From Colletes latitarsis (lineage: Eukaryota; Arthropoda; Insecta; Hymenoptera; Colletidae), in contig NW_027488368.1 in NCBI RefSeq assembly GCF_051014445.1, positions 496,001-560,000 on the forward strand: a stretch of DNA of 64,000 nt. The letters run 5' to 3'. Under the pieces are notes generated by a model that did not search any database, was not told where the DNA came from, and was given only the letters and a program-made list of their open reading frames with translations. This document shows positions 45,401-57,264 of this stretch, piece by piece. Position numbers and translations under genes: made by a program. The first letter of the stretch is position 1; each line of letters begins with the position of its first letter.

Positions 45401-46645
45401 ATGCGAAAGTATGAGCCTGATGAGGGCAATTCCTAGACCTAACCCAGGCCTAACATGCGTTATCCTCAAAGATATTGATCGAAACCAGGTTTAATGGACT
45501 GTTTCAGTGTGGTACCACATTACTACGTGATCCAAAGCAGAAATAGCCCAGGATCTAGCCATGAAGTATTAGAAATATGCGAAAGTATGAGCCTGGTAAG
45601 GGCAAATCCTAGACCTTACCCAGACCTAACATGCGTTATCCTCTAAAATATTTATCAAGACCAGGTTTAATTGAATGTTTCAGTGTAGTACCACATTACT
45701 ACGTGAACCAAACCAGTAAAAACCCAGGACCCGTTCAACGAGTATGTGAAGAATGCGAAAGTATGAGTCTCATGAGGGCAAATCCCAGACCTATCCCAGG
45801 CCTAACTTGCGTTATCCTCTAAAATATTGATCGAAACCAGGTTTAATTGACTGCTTCAGTGTGGTACCACATTACTACGTGTTCCAATCCAGAAAGAGCC
45901 CAGGATCTAGCCATGAAGTATGAGAAATATGCGAAAGTATGAGCCTGATGAGGGCAATTCCTAGACCTAACCCAGGCCTAACATGCGTTATCCTCAAAGA
46001 TATTCAGTGTGGTACCACATTACTACGTGATCCAAAGCAGAAATAGCCCAGGATCTAGCCATGAAGTATGAGAAATATGCGAAAGTATGAGCCTGATGAG
46101 GGCAATTCCTAGACCTAACCCAGGCCTAACATGCGTTATCCTCAAAGATATTGATCGAAACCAGGTTTAATGGACTGTTTCAGTGTGGTACCACTTTACT
46201 ACGTGATCCAAAGCAGAAAAAACCCTCGATCAGGTCAACATGTATGTTAAAACTGTGAAAGTATGACCCTGATCAGGGCAAATCCCAGGCCTAACCTAGA
46301 CCTAACATACGCTGTCCTCTAAAATATTGATGGAAACCAGGTTTAATTGACTGTTTCAGTGTTGTACTTCATTACTACGTGATGCAATCCAGAAAAAAGC
46401 CCAGGATCTAGCCATGAAGTATGAGAAATATGCGAAAGTATGGGTCTGATGAGGGCAAATCCCAGACCTGTCCCAGACCTAGCATGCGTTATCCTCTAAA
46501 ATATTGATGGGAACCACGCTTAATTGACTGTTTCAGTGTGGTACTACATTACTACGTGATGCAATCCAGAAAAAGCCCAGGATCTAGCCATCAAGTATGT
46601 GAAAAACGCGAAAGTATGAGCCTGATGAGGGCAAATCCCAGACCT

Positions 46646-46656
46646 ATCCCAGACAT

Positions 46657-46660
<4 letters not shown>
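46646..46660. repeat. Target-site duplication, 3' side of element 3
   Basis: ATCCCAGACATAACT, repeated at 52668-52682. On the element strand it reads AGTTATGTCTGGGAT, the telomere-like 11-mer with one change. The final T is ambiguous with the poly(T). Uninterrupted paralogues of this satellite sequence are at about 33213 and 41735. Confidence 0.94.
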
Positions 46661-46716
<56 letters not shown>

Positions 46717-47231
46717 TCGTGGGGAAAATCTTCGAAAGACTCCCTCCCACCTCCTTGGGGAGAGGTGGGAGGGGTGTGTGGGATTCCCCGCGCCCGTACA
46801 ACGACAGGCGCGGGACCTACCCACTAAAAACCCCACGGTGAACCTTCGGCACGCTTTGGGAGGATACCGGGAATCGCTCGAAGCATTCTTCCGGTATCCT
46901 CCCCGTGCCCGCGCTTTCGCGCCCATCCCCCGGGGGGACAATCGGTCCCCCCAGTAGACACACTGGCTCATAGCGGCGGGACGGGGCCACTCCATCCCGC
47001 CGCTATCCGTCCCGGGGCCGCGTTTAGTGGCGGCTGCGAGCCCCAACTCGCAACCGCCCGCGACCCCGTTTCCACCCCTCGGCGGCCGGGCGTTCATGGC
47101 CGCACCAGACCGTCAAGGGTGCCTCCCCTTGCGTCGGACCGGTAGGGGGAGGCACTCCTACCCCCAACCGGTCCGACCCGGCGCCGCCTGGCGGGAGGAG
47201 GGTCCCCTCAGGACCCCCCTCCCAGCCTAGG
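46661..47231 (-). other. 3' untranslated region and poly(A) of element 3
   Basis: Same hairpins as element 2, including GGGAGGATACCGG (46858-46870) with CCGGTATCCTCCC (46891-46903). It is longer than the element 2 call because the ORF2 frame ends earlier here (47232). A downstream frame of 91 codons (47024-47299) is the shifted continuation that element 2 reads as its ORF2 tail. Confidence 0.85.
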
Positions 47232-50200
47232 TCATCCGCCACGCCGAGGCGGCCGCCCGCGACGCCTCGCGACCGGGCGACGACCTCGGGCCACCGCACG
47301 AGCGCGAGCTTCAGCGCGCCGCTGAAGCTCGCGCTCCCTCCCCGCGGCCTCCTTCTGCAACATTACGTTCTCGCAGAAGGAGGCCACGGCCCTCCACTTC
47401 TCCTCGCTGCCGAGCATGGCGCGCACCACGCCCGGCAGCGAGACATCCCGCCCGACGACGCCGACCAGGACACGGCGCTCCCCCTCCCACGCGGGGCATA
47501 CCTCCAGGGTATGATCCGCCGTGTCCTGCTCAGCATCGCAGTGGCAGCAACGCGCCGTCGGCTCCTTCCCTATCCGGCACAGGTATCTTCCGAAGCTGCC
47601 ATGCCCGGAAAATACCTGTGCCATCCGGTAGGTGAGGCTGCCATGGCCTCTGTCCAGCCACTCCTTCAGGAGTGGCCGAACCGCCCCGACAGTCCGGTGC
47701 CCCGCGGTTGGCAGAGCCAGCCGCTCCTGCCACGCGAGCAACACAGACTGCCGGGCCTGGCGCTTCAAATCGCCCCATGCAGGTTCCTGCCCGCCCGGGA
47801 CCGCCCCCACCCCCGCGCGACGGTCGACGTGGTGCCGGTACATCACCGCGTGCGACCGCGCGAGCAGGTCCATGGGCGGCATCCCCGCTAGAACCGTCGC
47901 CGCCTCATGTGACATGGTCCGATACCCGCGGACGACCCTGAGCGCCATGCGCCTCTGCACCCGACGCAGCATAGTCATGCTGCGCCGGGAGGCAGCCAGG
48001 TCGTCCGCCCAGACGGGGGCCCCGTATAGGGCCACCGACTGGACCATTGCCACATAGAGGCGACGAACTCGGCCCGCCGGGCCCCCCAGGTTGGGCAGGA
48101 TCCGGCCCAGAGCCGCAACCATCCTTTCCAACCGGGGGACCAGGCAGCGGAAATGCTCCTCGAAACGCCAGTGGCTATCGAGGATCAGCCCTAGATACCT
48201 GATCTGGGGCTTCACCTCGATGTCAGCCCCACCCACCCGGATCAGAGGGGGTGGCGGATCCTGCCGAGGTGAATGAAACGCAATCACCTCGGTCTTATGG
48301 ACCGCCACCGTCATCCCCATCCCCCTGATCCGGTCGACGACGCGTTGCGACCCCTCCTCCGCGCGACGCATGGCCCTCCCCCAGTGCGCCCCGACGGCCA
48401 GCACCAGTGTGTCATCCGCATAACACACCGTGCTGACGCCGTCGGGGAGGCCGGCCCGCAACACCGAGTCGTACGCGATGTTCCACAGGAGTGGCCCGAG
48501 GACCGACCCCTGCGGAACACCGCAGTACACCTCCCTCCGCATATCACCATCCCGGCCCGGATACTCGATCCACCTGCCGCGGAGATAATCCCCGACGACC
48601 GCCCTGAGACAAGGGGGGACTCGATGATATTCGAGTCCCCTCCTTATCTCTTCCCAGGGGAGGGTGTTAAAGGCATTGGCAATATCCAAGGATATTGCCA
48701 ATGCCACCCCTCCCCGGGAGACGGCCGCCTCCGAGAGGGCCCTCACACGACCTATCGCGTCGATAGTCGATCGGCCCCCCCGGAAACCGAACTGGCAGTC
48801 GGCCAGACCGGGATCACCCCGCGACAGGTGCTCGACGAGGCGGGCAGCAATCACACGCTCGAAGAGCTTGCCCACCTCGTCGAGGAGACAAATGGGCCGG
48901 TATGCGGAGGGAGACTCCGCGGGCCGACCCTCCTTCCGGAGGAGGACCATCCTCGCCACCTTCCAACTGGGGGGGAATCGCCCGTCCCTCAGGCAGCGGT
49001 CGAACAACCGCCTGAGGTCGGCCCCAAGGACGCCCTGGGTCAAGACCCAAACCCGGCCGGGCACACCATCCGGACCCGGGGCCGTGTTACGAACCCCGAG
49101 CCGTCTGACGGCCGCTGCCAGCTCCTCCTGCGTGACCCCCAGCTCGGCCGTCCACTCCACTGGGACAGCCGCCGCCGCCGGAGGACGCGGTCCTCTCTCC
49201 CCAATTGGGAAGAGTGTATTGACCACGTCCTCCAGCAGCCGGGGGTCAAGACCCTCGGTGACGGGGGGCGCCCACGGGCGGAGCTTATTCAGCACCACCT
49301 TATATGGGCGCCCCCATGGATCGTCATCAAGGGTCTGGAGGAGCTCCTTCCATGCCTGGGTCTTGGCCCGTTTGATGGCGACCTGCAGAGCAACCCGCGC
49401 CACGCGGTATGCTCCATACAGGTCATCAGCTGCCCTCGCTCGCGCCACGCCGTCGCCTGTACGTTGACGACGGCGCGCGCGGGTGTACTGGCGTCGGGCG
49501 AGGACAGTCGCGACTCGCAACTCCGCGATCGCGTCCGACCACCAGTACACCGCCCGGCGAGGAGAAGCCCGCCCGACCCGAGGCATCGCCGCGTCGCAAA
49601 TACCCGCGACCAATGCTCCGAGCCGGGCGACCTCCTCCTCTATGCTCGGCAACTCGGCCGCTCCCTGCGGCCAAGTTGCAGCGAGGGCAGCTGCCATCAG
49701 GGCGTCCTTGTCCAGGCGCCGAAGCGCCCAGCGGCGTGGTGGGGTGCCACGCAGGCGGCCGTGTCGGGATGCACTCGCGGCGGCAGAGACCTCCATCCGG
49801 ATGTACCGGTGATCGGAGAGTGTCTCTGCCCCCGCGACCACGTGCCAACCCGACACCATGCGCACGGCGTTGGGGGTCGCGAATCCAACATCCACGATGG
49901 ACCCCCCATATCGCCGCACGCATGTGTGCTCCGACCCCCGGTTCAATACCCGGAGGTCGAGCCCCGCCGCCCAATCGCCCAGGATCCCGCCGCGAACGGA
50001 GGTCCTGGGGGATCCCCAAGCCACCGACTTGGCATTAAAATCCCCCAGGACCAGCACCGGCCGGGCCGCGTAGCGCTGCACGCATGCCGCGACCTCGGCC
50101 AAGTACAGCTCGAACGCAGCGTGACCGCTACGGGGCGAAATGTAGCACCCCACCACAGCGACTCACCCCCAGTCCACGGCGACGAATCCCCGACCGCGCT

Positions 50201-50414
50201 CCAACAAGGAGAACGGTGGGGACCCGTCGCCCCCTCCCCATACCGTCGCCACCATGCCGTCCGCGTCGCCCACCCAATGAGGGTGATCAGGGACGCGGTA
50301 CGGCTCGGCGGCGACCGCCAGGCCAACCCCCCACTCCGCGAGGACTTGGGACATCAAGTCCTGTGCCGCGCGGCAGTGGTTGAGGTTGGCCTGGAGGAGG
50401 AGGCGGGGCGGCAT
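47232..50414 (-). pseudogene. ORF2 of element 3, one premature stop in the endonuclease
   Basis: About 1060 codons. Codon 84 is TGA (+ strand 50163-50165), where element 2 has a glycine codon; the frame is otherwise open. The break separates the first third of the APE-like endonuclease from the rest (LGDFNAKS, SDHR, reverse transcriptase with YADD, CCHC motif). So no full-length protein is expected unless the stop is read through. About a dozen other residue differences from element 2 were noted (for example SGAAVSQ/SEAAVSR, AEMYRHR/AVMYRHH). The C-terminus follows the short arginine-rich frame (RRGRPPRRGG) shared with element 1. The start ATG overlaps the ORF1 stop as TAATG. A sequencing error at one base is the main alternative explanation. 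Confidence 0.92.
48672..48705. repeat. 16-bp-arm hairpin over reverse transcriptase motif A (element 3)
   Basis: Identical arms to the hairpin at 26742-26775 in element 2, spacer AA. Flanking bases differ slightly between copies (CCTCCCCGG versus CCTCCCTGG), but the arms are unchanged. Confidence 0.94.
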
Positions 50415-50416
50415 TA
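50412..50416 (-). promoter_or_regulatory. TAATG stop-start overlap between ORF1 and ORF2 (element 3)
   Basis: Same arrangement as at 28482-28486, with ATTAAT just before it in both copies. It would allow re-initiation of ORF2 after ORF1 termination, as reported for SART1. Confidence 0.85.
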
Positions 50417-52282
50417 ATTAATGGCCGCGCCAGCCTCCTCCCGGCCGTCCGTCCCCGTAGCACCGTCCACCTCCATGGAGGACGATGCCACCGCCCTCGG
50501 CACCGGAGCCGGTGCAGCCCGCCTCTTCCTCTCCTTCCGGGAGGGGGGGGAGCACTTCTTGCTCCCCACTCTGTGATCGGCTGGCCTCCCCATGTCCGCA
50601 CACAGCGGGCAGTGGGGGGCCGCCGAGCACTGGCTCGCACGGTGCTCTTTGGCACCGCAGCGGTAACACTGACCGCTGCGGTCCACCGGCGAGGTGCACC
50701 ACTGCCTCACGTGCCCCAATTCGAGGCAGCGGTGACACTGGAGCGGGCGCGGCGCGAGGATTTCCACTCGCGCCGAAACCCACCCCACCAACACCCTCCC
50801 GGATTCCGCCACCTTACGGGCGGCGGAGAGGGGGCACCGGGCCCACACCGACCCGAGGCCGGAGGGCGACCTGCGGATCTCTCCGATCCGCAGGTCCTCC
50901 ACAGGACAGTCCCCCGCCCTCGCAAGGGCACGGGACACATCCTGTGCGCTGACCGAGTCGTCCAGCCCACAAACGCGCATCTCCGTGCGCTTCGTGGGCC
51001 GGGCGACCCGGACACCTCGCTGCTCCCGGAGCCTCTGGGCGAGACGATCCGCCTTCGCGCCGCCTTCTGCACCGGGGATCTCCAGCAAGAGACCCCCGGT
51101 CACGGCCCTCTTCGCCCTCACGGAGGCGATGCCCAGCTCTTCCAGGGAGATATTCTCCCTGGCGAGCCGCATCGCCTCCGCGAGGGTCAGGTCGCCCCCC
51201 TGCGCAACGGTCAGCGTCACCGCTGCCGTTTTTGGGGGACGACCTGGTCGTGCCTTCCCGACCTTCGCGGCCTTTACCTTGGCCGCCGGCGGCGGAGGCG
51301 GAGGCTGCGGTTGCGAGGCCTTCCTCGCCGCCCGCTTCGCCTTCCGCCCCACCACCTCACTCCACGCCACCCCCCCTTGGGAGGGTGCCGTGGAGGACGC
51401 GGCCACCGCGACCACGGGTACACCACCCCCCGTGGGGGTCGCTACCCGGGGCCCTGGTGCCGCAACGATGGGCGGAGCCTTCACTCCGCCCTTCTTTGCC
51501 TTCCCCGACTGTACCGGAACAGGTCGGGGAGGCACCGCCTTCCTGCTGGCCGCTCTTCCGGCGAGGAGCTCCTCCCGGAAGGCGGCCAGCTTGCCATCAA
51601 TCATGTCCCCAATCCTCCTCAGAAGATCGTCTTCTGAGGAGGACGGGGACTTCTTCACGGGCGGAGTGCGGGTGGAGGGGCCCGCGGTGCCCCGCACCAC
51701 TGCCGCCGCACTCCGCTTATTTACCTCCGCCGAGGGACGCGGCGGTGGAGGAGGAGGGAGGATGGGAGGGAGGGCCGCGCTGTTCCACAGCGCCTCTGCC
51801 CTCCTCCTCCCCTGTCGCTCCTCCTCCAACAGGAGCTGCAGACGGGCGTTCCGCCCTCTGAGCTCCCGCGCCGCCTCCCTCATTTCCTCCGCCGCGGCCC
51901 TCAGGGCCTCCGCGCCACCGCTTTTCTGCCCCTTAAAGGCGCAGGCAGCGGCGACTTTCTCCACCCGCCTCAGGGACGAGGAGATCCTCTCCGATATCTC
52001 CTCGGTCACCTCGTCCCTGAGGCAACTCAGCCTCACCGACGGGCTCATCGCCCCGCCCACCTCGACGACGGCCTGCCCCGCCCTCTTCCTCTTAGAGCCT
52101 ATGAGGCTCCTGGTGGAGGAGAAGGACGAGACTGACGCAGTCTCGTCGTCCTCCTCCACCTTCCACGAAGCCGGGCCAGGCGCTGGAGGCGGCGCGAGCG
52201 CCGTCACTCCAGTCCCAACACCGCCTTCGTCCTCCCCCTCTGACTTACCCCGTCCCATCCCCGTTTTAATATTGAACTCCAT
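50414..52282 (-). CDS. ORF1 Gag-like RNA-binding protein (element 3)
   Basis: 622 codons, uninterrupted, from the ATG at 52280-52282. It has the same architecture as the element 2 protein: low-complexity N-terminus with KRKR, helical stretch rich in Ala/Glu/Arg, proline-rich linker, R1-clade Gag core and three CCHC zinc knuckles near the C-terminus. A 9-bp in-frame deletion relative to element 2 (near 51021) removes LGE from a helical segment of the core. The first ~35 residues diverge more from element 2 (MEFNIKTGMGR against MDTENKMGMGR) than the rest, so the extreme N-terminus is under weaker constraint or was affected by recombination. Its product could act only in trans, since the linked ORF2 is broken. 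Confidence 0.94.
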   Translation of the reverse strand: MEFNIKTGMGRGKSEGEDEGGVGTGVTALAPPPAPGPASWKVEEDDETASVSSFSSTRSLIGSKRKRAGQAVVEVGGAMSPSVRLSCLRDEVTEEISERISSSLRRVEKVAAACAFKGQKSGGAEALRAAAEEMREAARELRGRNARLQLLLEEERQGRRRAEALWNSAALPPILPPPPPPRPSAEVNKRSAAAVVRGTAGPSTRTPPVKKSPSSSEDDLLRRIGDMIDGKLAAFREELLAGRAASRKAVPPRPVPVQSGKAKKGGVKAPPIVAAPGPRVATPTGGGVPVVAVAASSTAPSQGGVAWSEVVGRKAKRAARKASQPQPPPPPPAAKVKAAKVGKARPGRPPKTAAVTLTVAQGGDLTLAEAMRLARENISLEELGIASVRAKRAVTGGLLLEIPGAEGGAKADRLAQRLREQRGVRVARPTKRTEMRVCGLDDSVSAQDVSRALARAGDCPVEDLRIGEIRRSPSGLGSVWARCPLSAARKVAESGRVLVGWVSARVEILAPRPLQCHRCLELGHVRQWCTSPVDRSGQCYRCGAKEHRASQCSAAPHCPLCADMGRPADHRVGSKKCSPPSRKERKRRAAPAPVPRAVASSSMEVDGATGTDGREEAGAAIN

Positions 52283-52667
52283 AATATTCCCACGAGCAGG
52301 TCGGAAGAAAAGGTCCGCCCGGGCAGAGCCGCCTTACCCGGGTAAGCCTATATACTCCGGGGGTTCGGCAGGTTCCCCGGAGGTGGTCGCTTGGGATTGG
52401 GCCTTCTCCCCCAACCATGCATCCCATCGCCGCGCACCATAGCTTAGGATTGGAGGGCGATTTTATAGAGTCGCCATACTCGTGGCCCAGGCGGTTAAGC
52501 CAAGACCCCCGTTCCTCCTGCCGTCACGTACCATTCACAAAACCAATAGGGAATTGTGAATGGGTCGTTGTGACGACCAACAGGAGGCTTACGGTGTGTG
52601 TATGACTCGGGTACCCCGGGTTCGTTAAGCCCGTACTGCAGCTGAAAGGCTGGCAGCCCCTGAGGGA
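52283..52667 (-). promoter_or_regulatory. 5' untranslated and presumptive internal promoter region of element 3
   Basis: 385 bp, matching element 2 throughout, including the compound stem-loop (52514-52587), the CTCCGGGG/CCCCGGAG stem and the TATAAAA string on the element strand. The first element base after the target is T here and C in element 2. The sequence upstream of the ATG differs slightly (GGGAATATT against GGGATTTTT). Confidence 0.75.
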
Positions 52668-54134
52668 ATCCCAGACATAACTTGCGTTATCCTCTAAAAT
52701 ATTGATCGAAACCAGGTTGAATTGACTGTTTCAGTGTGGTACCACATTACTACGTGATCCAAAGCAGAAAAGACCCTGGATTAGGTCGATATGTATGTTA
52801 AAACTGCGAAAGTATGACCCTGATGAGGGCAAATCCCAGGCCTAACCTAGACCTAACATGCGCTGTCCTCTAAAATATTGATGGAAACCAGGTTTAATTG
52901 ACTGTTTCAGTGTTCTACTTCATTACTACGTGATCCAATCCAGAAAAAGCCCAGGATCTAGCCATGAAGTATGAGAAATATGCGAAAGTATGGGTCTGAT
53001 GAGGGCAAATCCCAGACCTGTCCCAGACCTAGCATGCGTTATCCTCTAAAATATTGATGGGAACCACGCTTAATTGACTGTTTCAGTGTGGTACTACATT
53101 ACTACGTGATGCAATCCAGAAAAAGCCCAGGATCTAGCCATCAAGTATGAGAAATATGCGAAAGTATGATCCTGACGAGGGCAAATCCTAGACCTAACCT
53201 AGACATAACATGCCTTATCCTCTAAAATATTAATCGAAACCAGGTTTAATGGAATGTTTCAGTCTGGTACCACATTACTACGAGATCCAAAACCAGAAAA
53301 ATCCCAGGATCTGTTAAACATGTATGTGAAAAACGCGAAAGTATGAGCCTGATGAGGGCAAATCCCAGACCTATCCCAGACCTAACATGCGTTATCCTCT
53401 AAAATATTGATCGAAACCAGGTTTAATTGACTGTTTCAGTGTGGTACCACATTACTACGTGATCCAATCCAGAAATAGCCGAGGATCTTGCCAACAAGAA
53501 TGAGAAATATGCGAAAGAATGAGCCTGATGAGAGCAAATCCCAGTCCCAACCTAGACCTAACATGTGTTATCCTCAAAAATATTGATCGAAACCAGGTTT
53601 AATGGACTGTTTCAGTGTGGTACTACATTACTACGTGATCCAATCCAGAAAGAGCCCAGGATCTAGCCATGAAGTATTAGAAATATGCGAAAGTATGAGC
53701 CTGATGAGCGCAAATCCTAGACCTTACCCTGACCTAACATGCGTTATCCACTAAAATATTTATCATGACCAGGTTTAATTGAATGTTTCAGTGTGGTACC
53801 ACATTACTACGTGATCCAAACCAGAAATAGCCCAGGATCTAGCCATGAAGTATGAAAAATATGCGAAAGTATGAGCCTGATGAGGGCAAATCCTAGACAT
53901 AACCCAGACCTAACATGCGTTATCCTCTAAAATATTTATCAAGACCAGGTTTAATGGACTGTTTCAGTGTGGTACAACAATAATACGTGTTCCAATCCAG
54001 AAAGAGCCCAGGATCTAGCCATGAAGTATGAGAAATATGCGAAAGTATGAGCCTGATGAGGGCAATTCCTAGACCTAACCCAGGCCTAACATGCGTTATC
54101 CTCAAAGATATTGATCGAAACCAGGTTTAATGGA

Positions 54135-57100
54135 CTGTTTCAGTGTGGTACGACATTACTACGTGATCCAAAGCAGAAAAAACCCTCGATGAGGCAACAT
54201 GTATGTTAAAACTGCGAAAGTATGACACTGATGAGGGCATATCCCAGGCCTAACCTAGACCAAACATGCATTATCCTCTAAAATATTGATCGAAACCAGG
54301 GTTAATCGACTGTTTCAGTGTGGTACTACATTACTACGTGATCCAATCCAGAAAAAGCTCAGGATCTAGCCATCAAGTATGAGAAATATGCGAAAGAATG
54401 AGCCTGATGAGAGCAAATCCCAGACCTAACCTAGACCTAACATGTGTTATCCTCAAAAATATTGATCGAAACCAGGTTTAATGGACTGTTTCAGTGTGGT
54501 ACAACAATAATACGTGATCCAATCCAGAAAGAGCCCAGGATCTAGCCATGAAGTATTAGAAATATGCGAAAGTATGAGCCTGATGAGGGCAAATCCCAGG
54601 CCTAACCTAGACCTAACATGCGTTATCCTCTAAAATATTGATCGAAACCAGAGTTAATGGACTGTTTCAGTGTGGTACCACTTTACTACGTGATCCAAAG
54701 CAGAAAAAACCCAGGATCTGTTCAACAAGTATGTGAAAAACGCGAAAGTATGACCCTGATGAGGGCAAATCCCAGGCCTAACCTAGACCTAACAGGCATT
54801 ATCCTCTAAAATATTGATCGAAACCAGGTTTAATGGACTGTTTCAGTGTGGTACCACATTACTATGTGATCCAAACCAGAAAAAACCCAGGATCTGTTCA
54901 AGAAGTATGTGAAAAACGCGAAAGTATGAGCCTGATGAAGGCGAATCCCAGACCTATCCCAGACCTAACTTGCGTTATCCTCTAAAATATTGATCAAAAC
55001 CAGGTTTAATGGAATGTTCCAGTGTGGTACCACTTTACTACGTGATCCAAAGCAGAAAAAACCCTCGATCAGGTCAACATGTATGTTAAAACTGCGAAAG
55101 TATGACCCTGATGAGGGCAAATCGCAGGCCTAACCTAGACCTAACATGCGTTATACTCTAAAATATTCATCGAAACCAGGTTTAATGGATTGTTTCAGTG
55201 TGGTAACACATTACTACGTGATCCAAACCAGAAAAACCCGAGATCTGTTCAACAAGTATGTGAAAAACGCGAAAGTATGAGCCTGATGAGGGCGTATCCT
55301 AGACTTATCCCAGACCTAACTTGCGTTATCCTCTAAAATATTGATCGAAACCAGGTTTACTTTGCTGTTTCAGTGTGGTAACACATTACTACGTGATCCA
55401 ATCCAGAAATAGGCCAGGATCTAGCCATGAAGTATGAGAAATATGCGAAAGTATGAGCCTGATGGGGGCAAATCCTAGACCTAACCCAGACCTAACATGC
55501 GTTATCCACTAAAATATTTATCATGACCAGGTTTAATTGAATGTTTCAGTGTGGTACCACATTACTACGTGATCCAAACCAGAAATAGCCCAGGATCTAG
55601 CCATGAAGTATGAAAAATATGCGAAAGTATGAGCCTGATGAGGGCAAATCCTAGACAGTACCCAGACCTAACATGCGTTATCCTCTAAAATATTTATCAA
55701 GACCAGGTTTAATGGACTGTTTCAGTGTGGTACAACAATAATACGTGTTCCAATCCAGAAAGAGCCCAGGATCTAGCCATGAAGTATGAGAAATATGCGA
55801 AAGTATGAGCCTGATGAGGGCAATTCCTAGACCTAACCCAGGCCTAACATGCGTTATCCTCAAAGATATTGATCGAAACCAGGTTTAATGGACTGTTTCA
55901 GTGTGGTACGACATTACTACGTGATCCAAAGCAGAAAAAACCCTCGATGAGGTCAACATGTATGTTAAAACTGCGAAAGTATGACACTGATGAGGGCATA
56001 TCCCAGGCCTAACCTAGACCAAACATGCGTTATCCTCTAAAATATTGATCGAAACCAGGGTTAATCGACTGTTTCAGTGTGGTACTACATTACTACGCGA
56101 TCCAATCCAGAAAAAGCTCAGGATCTAGCCATCAAGTATGAGAAATATGCGAAAGAATGAGCCTGATGAGAGCAAATCCCAGACCTAACCTAGACCTAAC
56201 AAGTGTTATCCTCAAAAATATTGATCGAAACCAGGTTTAATGGACTGTTTCAGTGTGGTACAACAATAATACGTGATCCAATCCAGAAAGAGCCCAGGAT
56301 CTAGCCATGAAGTATTAGAAATATGCGAAAGTATGAGCCTGATGAGGGCAAATCCCAGGCCTAACCTAGACCTAACATGCGCTATCCTCTAAAATATTGA
56401 TCGAAACCAGAGTTAATTGACTGTTTCAGTGTGGTTCTACATTACTACGTGATCCAATCCAGAAAAAGCTCAGGATCTAGCCATCAAGTATGAGAAATAT
56501 GCGAAAGAATGAGCCTGATGAGAGCAAATCCCAGACCTAACCTAGACCTAACATGTGTTATCCTCAAAAATATTGATCGAAACCAGGTTTAATGGACTGT
56601 TTCAGTGTGGTACAACAATAATACGTGATCCAATCCAGAAAGAGCCCAGGATCTAGCCATGAAGTATTAGAAATATGCGAAAGTATGAGCCTGATGAGGG
56701 CAAATCCCAGGCCTAACCTAGACATAACATGCGTTATCCTCTAAAATATTGATGGAAACCAGGTTTAATTGACTGTTTCAGTGTGGTACTACATTACTAC
56801 GTGATGCAATCCAGAAATAGCCCAGAATCTAGCCATGAAGTATGAGAAATATGCGAAAGTATGAGCCTGATGAGGGCAATTCCTAGACCTAACCCAGGCC
56901 TAACATGCGTTATCCTCAAAGATATTGATCGAAACCAGGTTTAATGGACTGTTTCAGTGTGGTACCACATTACTACGTGATCCGAATCAGAAAAAACCCA
57001 GAATCTGTTCAACAAGTATGTGAAAAACGCGAAAGTATGAGCCTGATGAGGGCATATCCCAGCCCTATCCTAGACATAACTTGCGTTATCCGCTAAAATA

Positions 57101-57264
57101 TTGATCGAAACCAGTTTTAATTGACTGTTTCAGTGTGGTGCCACATTACTACGTGATCCAATCCATTAACAGCCCAGGATCTAGCCATGAAGTATGAGAA
57201 ATATGCGAAAGTACGAGCCTGATGAGAGCAAATCCCAGTCCTAACCTAGACCTAACATGCGTTA
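54135..57264 (-). repeat. Higher-order satellite segment, copy 1 of a 36-monomer-offset pair
   Basis: Matches 60470-63600 at an offset of 6336 bp (exactly 36 x 176; 6335 before a 1-bp deletion near 54194). Landmarks: AACAGGCATT at 54791 and 61127; TATCCGCTAAAAT near 57089 and 63425. Only a few substitutions are visible. Confidence 0.9.

Larger units (their letters stand above)
38301..46660 (-). repeat. 176-bp satellite array, block D (G-rich strand on -)
   Basis: About 47 monomers. The first 0.47 kb (38301-38776) matches 41995-42469, the uninterrupted paralogue of the LTR insertion site. The segment at about 40950-41430 matches about 43590-44075 (offset near 2640 bp, 15 monomers). The pair at about 40020 and 40735 shares the TTTACTTTGCTGTTTC variant. 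One monomer at about 46003 has a 28-bp deletion (TATT joined to CAGTGTGG). The block ends with ATCCCAGACATAACT, the element 3 target duplication. No genes. Confidence 0.96.
46661..52667 (-). mobile_element. R1-clade non-LTR retrotransposon, full length (element 3)
   Basis: 6007 bp, same organisation as element 2 and very similar to it. A 14-15-bp target duplication and a poly(T) of about 55 nt (46661-46715) mark the ends. ORF1 is open; ORF2 has one nonsense codon early in the endonuclease domain. The insertion lies in the same orientation relative to the satellite as element 1. The 5' end is complete, so full-length reverse transcription occurred. The clean duplication and long homopolymer tail suggest a fairly recent insertion. 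Confidence 0.97.
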
